This document shows positions 59,231-64,000 of a stretch of 64,000 bases of DNA, piece by piece. The notes beneath the pieces were generated by a model, which saw nothing but the letters and a program-made list of their open reading frames with translations, was not told where the DNA came from and ran no database searches. Numbering within the stretch: the stretch's first letter is position 1; each line of letters begins with the position of its first letter. The DNA comes from Lotus japonicus (lineage: Eukaryota > Streptophyta > Magnoliopsida > Fabales > Fabaceae), in NCBI RefSeq assembly GCF_012489685.1, contig NC_080044.1, positions 21,556,369-21,620,368 of the forward strand. The letters are read 5' to 3'. A program made the position numbers and the translations under genes.

Positions 59231-61141
59231 ATGGCTGCCACCACCAGTGAAACTCAAAGAGATGGTTACAATGCAAAGCCTCCTATGTTCGACGGTCAAA
59301 GGTTCGAATATTGGAAAGATAGACTGGAAAGTTTCTTTCTGGGTTTCGATGCAGATCTCTGGGATATTATTGTGGATGGCTACGAGCGTCCAGTTGATGC
59401 AGATGGCAAGAAGATCCCAAGGTCAGAGATGACTGCAGATCAAAAGAAGCTGTACTCACAACATCACAAAGCAAGAGCAATTCTTCTAAGTGCTATTTCC
59501 TATGAAGAGTACCAGAAGATTACAGATCGTGAGTTTGCGAAAGGCATTTTCGAATCTCTGAAGATGTCTCATGAAGGAAACAAGAAAGTTAAAGAATCAA
59601 AGGCATTATCTTTGATCCAAAAGTATGAATCCTTCATCATGGAGCCAAATGAGTCCATTGAAGAAATGTTCTCCAGATTTCAGTTGCTTGTAGCTGGCAT
59701 ACGACCTCTCAACAAGAGCTACACAACAAAAGATCATGTCATAAGGGTCATCAGGTGTCTTCCTGAAAGTTGGATGCCTTTAGTGACTTCAATAGAGCTC
59801 ACGAGAGACGTTGAGAATATGAGTTTAGAAGAACTCATCAGCATTTTGAAATGCCATGAGCTGAAGCGCTCAGAGATGCAAGATCTGAGGAAAAAGTCCA
59901 TAGCCTTGAAATCCAAATCTGAAAAGGCTAAGGTTGAGAAGTCAAAAGCTCTTCAAGCTGAAGAAGAGGAATCTGAAGAAGCATCAGAAGATTCTGATGA
60001 AGATGAGTTGACTCTGATCTCCAAGAGACTCAACCGAATCTGGAAGCACAGGCAGAGCAAGTACAAAGGCTCTGGAAAGGCAAAAGGAAGGTCTGAATCC
60101 TCAGGCCAGAAGAAGTCCTCAATTAAGGAAGTCACATGCTTCGAGTGCAAAGAATCAGGGCACTACAAAAGTGACTGTCCAAAGTTGAAGAAGGACAAGA
60201 AGCCAAAGAAGCACTTCAAGACGAAGAAGAGTCTGATGGTGACATTTGATGAATCAGAGTCAGAGGATGTTGACTCTGATGGTGAAGTCCAAGGACTCAT
60301 GGCTATTGTCAAAGACAAAGGAGCAGAGTCAAAGGAAGCTGTTGACTCTGACTCAGAATCAGAAGGAGATCCTAACTCAGACGATGAAAATGAGGTATTC
60401 GCTTCTTTCTCTACCTCTGAACTGAAACATGCATTGTCTGATATTATGGATAAGTATAACTCCTTATTGTCTAAGCATAAGAAGCTGAAAAAGAACTTAT
60501 CTGCTGTTTCCAAGACTCCTTCTGAACATGAGAAAATCATTTCTGATTTGAAAAATGATAATCATGCCTTGATCAATTCTAACTCTGTGCTTAAGAACCA
60601 AATTGCTAAGTTAGAAGAAATTGTTGCATGTGATGCCTCTGATTGTAGAAATGAATCTAAGTATGAAAAGTCTTTTCAAAGATTCCTAGCTAAAAGCGTG
60701 GATAGAAGCTTAATGGCTTCAATGATCTATGGCGTAAGCAGAAATGGAATGCATGGCATTGGCTATTCTAAACCAATTAGAAATGAGCCCTCTGTGTCTA
60801 AAGCTAAATCCTTGTATGAATGCTTTGTTCCCTCTGGTACCATATTGCCTGATCCTGTACCTGCTAAAGTTGCTAAACACCCTCTTAAAAAGGGATCCTT
60901 CTCTATGACTAAATATCATGCAAATATTCCTTTAAAATATCATGTTGAGACACCCAAGGTGATCAGAACCTCTGGGGTAACTAACAAGAGAGGACCCAGA
61001 AAGTGGGTACCTAAGGACAAGATTATCTATGTTGCAGATATCCTTGATAGCTCCACTGAAACACCAATCATGGTATCTGGACAGTGGATGCTCGCGTCAC
61101 ATGACGGGAGAAAGGCGTATGTTCCGAGAGCTGAAACTTAA
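59231..61141 (+). CDS. Gag polyprotein of the Sirevirus-type element
   Basis: This 636-codon frame starts at an ATG in a favourable AACAATGGC context, 58 bases after the primer-binding site. Residues about 1-230 form the copia gag domain, including [20 protein letters not shown] and a SLIQKYESF segment. A Lys-rich linker follows, then a CCHC knuckle [14 protein letters not shown] at 303-316. Next are an acidic Ser/Asp/Glu-rich region (345-385) and a coiled coil (about 390-460). The tail has conserved [11 protein letters not shown] near 590. Gag forms the particle and binds genomic RNA. The last 21 or so codons read the protease region in the wrong frame and stop at 61141. It is the youngest-looking coding sequence in the window. 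Confidence 0.88.
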   Translation: MAATTSETQRDGYNAKPPMFDGQRFEYWKDRLESFFLGFDADLWDIIVDGYERPVDADGKKIPRSEMTADQKKLYSQHHKARAILLSAISYEEYQKITDREFAKGIFESLKMSHEGNKKVKESKALSLIQKYESFIMEPNESIEEMFSRFQLLVAGIRPLNKSYTTKDHVIRVIRCLPESWMPLVTSIELTRDVENMSLEELISILKCHELKRSEMQDLRKKSIALKSKSEKAKVEKSKALQAEEEESEEASEDSDEDELTLISKRLNRIWKHRQSKYKGSGKAKGRSESSGQKKSSIKEVTCFECKESGHYKSDCPKLKKDKKPKKHFKTKKSLMVTFDESESEDVDSDGEVQGLMAIVKDKGAESKEAVDSDSESEGDPNSDDENEVFASFSTSELKHALSDIMDKYNSLLSKHKKLKKNLSAVSKTPSEHEKIISDLKNDNHALINSNSVLKNQIAKLEEIVACDASDCRNESKYEKSFQRFLAKSVDRSLMASMIYGVSRNGMHGIGYSKPIRNEPSVSKAKSLYECFVPSGTILPDPVPAKVAKHPLKKGSFSMTKYHANIPLKYHVETPKVIRTSGVTNKRGPRKWVPKDKIIYVADILDSSTETPIMVSGQWMLASHDGRKAYVPRAET

Positions 61142-64000
61142 GCCTGGAGGCGAAGTTGGCTTTGGAGGAAATGAAAAGGGTAAAATTGTTGGTACTGGTA
61201 CTATTTGTGTAGATAGTAGTCCATGCATTGATAATGTGTTATTGGTAGACGGCTTAACACATAACTTATTGTCTATAAGTCAATTAGCTGACAAGGGTTA
61301 TGATGTTATATTCAATCAAAAGTCCTGCCGGGCTGTAAGTCAGATCGATGGCTCTGTTCTGTTTAACAGCAAAAGGAAGAACAACATTTATAAGATCAGA
61401 TTATCGGAGTTGGAGGCTCAGAATGTGAAGTGCCTTCTGTCTGTTAATGAAGAGCAGTGGGTATGGCATAGACGGTTAGGGCATGCCAGTATGAGAAAGA
61501 TTTCTCAGCTGAGCAAGCTAAACCTTGTCAGGGGCTTACCCAATCTGAAGTTCGCTTCAGACGCTCTTTGTGAAGCATGTCAGAAAGGCAAATTCACAAA
61601 AGTCCCTTTCAAGGCAAAGAATGTTGTCTCAACCTCAAGGCCGTTGGAACTTCTGCATATCGACCTTTTTGGACCAGTGAAAACTGAGTCTATAGGTGGC
61701 AAGAGATATGGGATGGTTATCGTTGATGACTATAGCCGCTGGACATGGGTAAAGTTTCTAACCCGCAAGGATGAGTCTCATGCTGTGTTCTCTACCTTCA
61801 TTGCTCAAGTGCAAAACGAGAAGGCTTGTAGGATTGTGCGTGTCAGAAGTGACCATGGTGGAGAGTTTGAGAATGACAAGTTTGAGAGTCTGTTTGATTC
61901 CTATGGAATTGCACATGATTTCTCTTGTCCCAGAACTCCTCAACAAAATGGTGTTGTTGAGAGGAATAACAGAACTCTTCAGGAGATGGCTAGAACCATG
62001 CTCCAAGAAACTGGCATGGCTAAGCACTTTTGGGCAGAGGCAGTAAATACAGCATGTTACATTCAGAACAGAATCTCTGTGAGACCAATTCTGAATAAGA
62101 CTCATTATGAATTGTGGAAGAACATAAAACCCAACATTTCTTATTTTCATCCTTTTGGCTGTGTTTGTTATGTTCTCAATACTAAGGATAGATTGCATAA
62201 ATTTGATGCTAAGTCTTCTAAGTGTCTATTACTCGGTTACTCTGAGAGATCTAAAGGTTTTAGATTTTATAATACTGATGCTAAGACTACTGAAGAATCT
62301 CTTCATGTTAGATTTGATGATAAGCTTGACTCTGACCAGTCAAAGCTAGTTGAAAAGTTTGCAGATTTAAGCATTAATGTTTCTGACAAAGGCAAAGCTC
62401 CAGAGGAAGATGAGCCAGAGGAAGATGAACCAGAGGAAGAAGCTGGTCCCTCTAACTCACAAACTCTGAAGAAGAGCAGAATCACTGCAGCTCACCCTAA
62501 GGAATTGATTCTGGGCAACAAAGATGAACCAGTCAGAACCAGATCTGCCTTCAGACCCTCTGAAGAGACCTTGCTCAGTCTGAAAGGATTTGTGTCCTTA
62601 ATTGAACCCAAGTCCATAGATGAAGCTCTTCAGGACAAGGATTGGATTCTGGCCATGGAAGAAGAATTGAATCAATTCTCCAAGAACGATGTTTGGAGCT
62701 TAGTGAAGAAGCCTGAGAATGTCCATGTTATTGGAACGAAATGGGTATTTAGAAACAAGCTGAATGAGAAAGGAGATGTAGTCAGAAACAAGGCAAGGCT
62801 AGTTGCTCAAGGCTACAGCCAGCAGGAAGGAATAGACTACACTGAAACATTTGCTCCAGTAGCAAGACTGGAGGCAATCAGACTGTTGATCTCTTTCTCA
62901 GTAAATCATAACATAGTTCTACATCAGATGGACGTGAAGAGTGCCTTCCTAAATGGTTATATCTCAGAGGAAGTCTATGTTCATCAACCCCCAGGTTTTG
63001 AAGATGAGAAGAAACCAGACCATGTGTTCAAATTGAAGAAATCACTCTACGGTCTGAAGCAAGCTCCCAAAGCATGGTATGAGAGACTTAGCTCATTCCT
63101 TCTGGAGAATGAGTTTGTAAGGGGTAAAGTAGATACAACTCTTTTCTGCAAGACTTATAAAGATGATATCTTAATTGTGCAAATTTATGTTGATGATATT
63201 ATATTTGGTTCTGCTAATCAATCTCTATGCAAAGAATTTTCTGAGATGATGCAGGCTGAATTTGAGATGAGTATGATGGGAGAATTAAAGTACTTTCTGG
63301 GAATACAAGTTGATCAAACACCAGAAGGAACATATATCCATCAGAGCAAGTACACTAAAGAACTTCTGAAGAAGTTCAATATGCTGGAATCTACAGTGGC
63401 CAAGACTCCAATGCATCCTACATGCATTATGGAGAAAGAAGATAAAAGTGGTAAAGTATGTCAGAAGCTCTATCGTGGCATGATAGGTTCACTTCTATAC
63501 TTAACTGCATCTAGGCCAGACATACTATTTAGTGTTCATTTATGTGCTCGTTTCCAATCAGATCCAATGGAAACCCACTTAACTGCTGTTAAGAGGATCC
63601 TAAGGTATTTGAAAGGCACCACTAACCTTGGCTTGATGTATAAGAAAACATCAGAGTATAAGCTTTCAGGTTATTGTGATGCTGATTATGCTGGAGATAG
63701 AACAGAAAGAAAAAGTACTTCTGGAAATTGTCAATTTCTAGGAAGCAATCTAGTCTCATGGGCAAGCAAGAGGCAATCAACCATTGCACTATCAACTGCA
63801 GAGGCAAAATATATCTCAGCAGCAATATGCAGCACTCAGATGCTCTGGATGAAACATCAGCTGGAGGATTATCAGATCCTTGAGAGCAATATCCCAATCT
63901 ATTGTGATAACACTGCTGCAATCTCATTGAGTAAGAATCCTATCTTGCATTCAAGGGCAAAGCACATTGAGGTAAAGTATCACTTCATTAGAGATTATGT
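61071..64000 (+). CDS. Pol polyprotein (protease, integrase, RT, RNase H), partial
   Basis: The frame is one base forward of gag, is open from 60981 and has no stop before the window end. Protease is [13 protein letters not shown] at 61071. The GAG-pre-integrase zinc motif is H...H...C..C around 61460-61590 ([19 protein letters not shown]). The integrase core has HIDLFGP near 61655, RSDHGGEF near 61847 and VVERNN near 61957, giving the D, D, E triad. Reverse transcriptase has [16 protein letters not shown] and YVDD near 63188. RNase H has CDADYAGD, then STAEAKYIS and CDNTAAI. The second E of the usual AEAEY motif is K (codon near 63807), which should damage RNase H. An [11 protein letters not shown] repeat links integrase and RT. 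The 3' end lies beyond the window. Confidence 0.88.

Larger units (their letters stand above)
57953..64000 (+). mobile_element. Sirevirus-type Ty1/copia retrotransposon, 5' part (runs off the window)
   Basis: The element starts at TGTAAGATCAAG and has, in order, a 5' LTR (57953-59150), primer-binding site (59161-59172), a long gag (59231-61141) and pol with protease, integrase, reverse transcriptase and RNase H up to the window end. This order and the large gag with one zinc knuckle and a coiled-coil tail fit Sireviruses such as soybean SIRE1. The left flank is ACCCT (57948-57952); its partner must lie past 64000. Two defects are visible: gag and protease are in different frames, and one RNase H catalytic position is changed. 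Confidence 0.87.

Noticed and set aside
61758..62198. 146-codon minus-strand frame
   Set aside because: It lies opposite the integrase domain of the Sirevirus-type element and is a shadow of that frame.

Overview
The window is plant nuclear DNA from a dicot, most likely a legume. It has an intronless AT-hook (AHL) gene, a two-exon apyrase gene with an AtAPY7-like architecture, captured pieces of a LysM receptor-like kinase, and LTR families of the kind common in legumes. The legume call is an inference from overall resemblance; no single sequence proves it. Only two genes look intact: the AHL gene (18232..18951, minus) and the apyrase gene (27890..31914, minus). Most of the rest is nested transposable elements, whose borders can often be fixed exactly by their target-site duplications (TSDs).

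Layout, left to right. 1-92 and 7211-9370 are two halves of one decayed LINE ORF2 (minus), split by a large LTR-type element (93-7205, TSD CTTAA). That element is itself split by a gag-only copia element (1633-5982, TSD AATAG, two 884-bp LTRs, no pol). 9371-11170 holds a tandem duplication, a 555-bp Mutator-like MITE (TSD TTTTAAATA) and an orphan CACTA end. 11170-15580 is part of a Ty3/gypsy-type element with a repeat array, a decayed minus-strand ORF of the plant 'gypsy-type transposase' kind, and an LTR promoter pointing the other way. 15580-18230 is AT-rich DNA with an organelle-like insert and decayed LTR sequence. After the AHL gene, 19000-27000 is AT-rich DNA, LINE ORF1 relics, a CCA-rich satellite-like tract and a possible decayed gene. 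Two phase-compatible exon candidates end at 27392, tail to tail with the apyrase gene.

Upstream of the apyrase gene lie a Tourist-like MITE (32300-32662), a 5.6-kb TIR element (32692-38264) split by a 4.3-kb LTR-type element (TSD ATTTT), and a Pack-MULE (38386-39913, perfect 9-bp TSD) carrying LysM receptor-kinase fragments. Then comes a 7.3-kb LTR-type insertion (40498-47797, TSD GAATC) containing a younger solo LTR (44511-46980, TSD GGCTG). 47800-55040 is mostly AT-rich decayed sequence. From 55047 to the end there is a triple nest: a second copy of the antisense-ORF gypsy element is split at 56522 by a relative of the 93-7205 element, which is split at 57953 by a Sirevirus-type copia element that runs off the window.

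Three observations deserve most attention. First, the Pack-MULE has trapped parts of an immune/symbiosis-type receptor gene. Second, a small minus-strand ORF (about 105-123 codons) keeps its protein pattern in two otherwise diverged LTR-type copies 56 kb apart. Third, two copies of another element share an antisense ORF placed head to head with the LTR promoter. All boundaries and alignments were made by eye; no database search or codon statistic was run.
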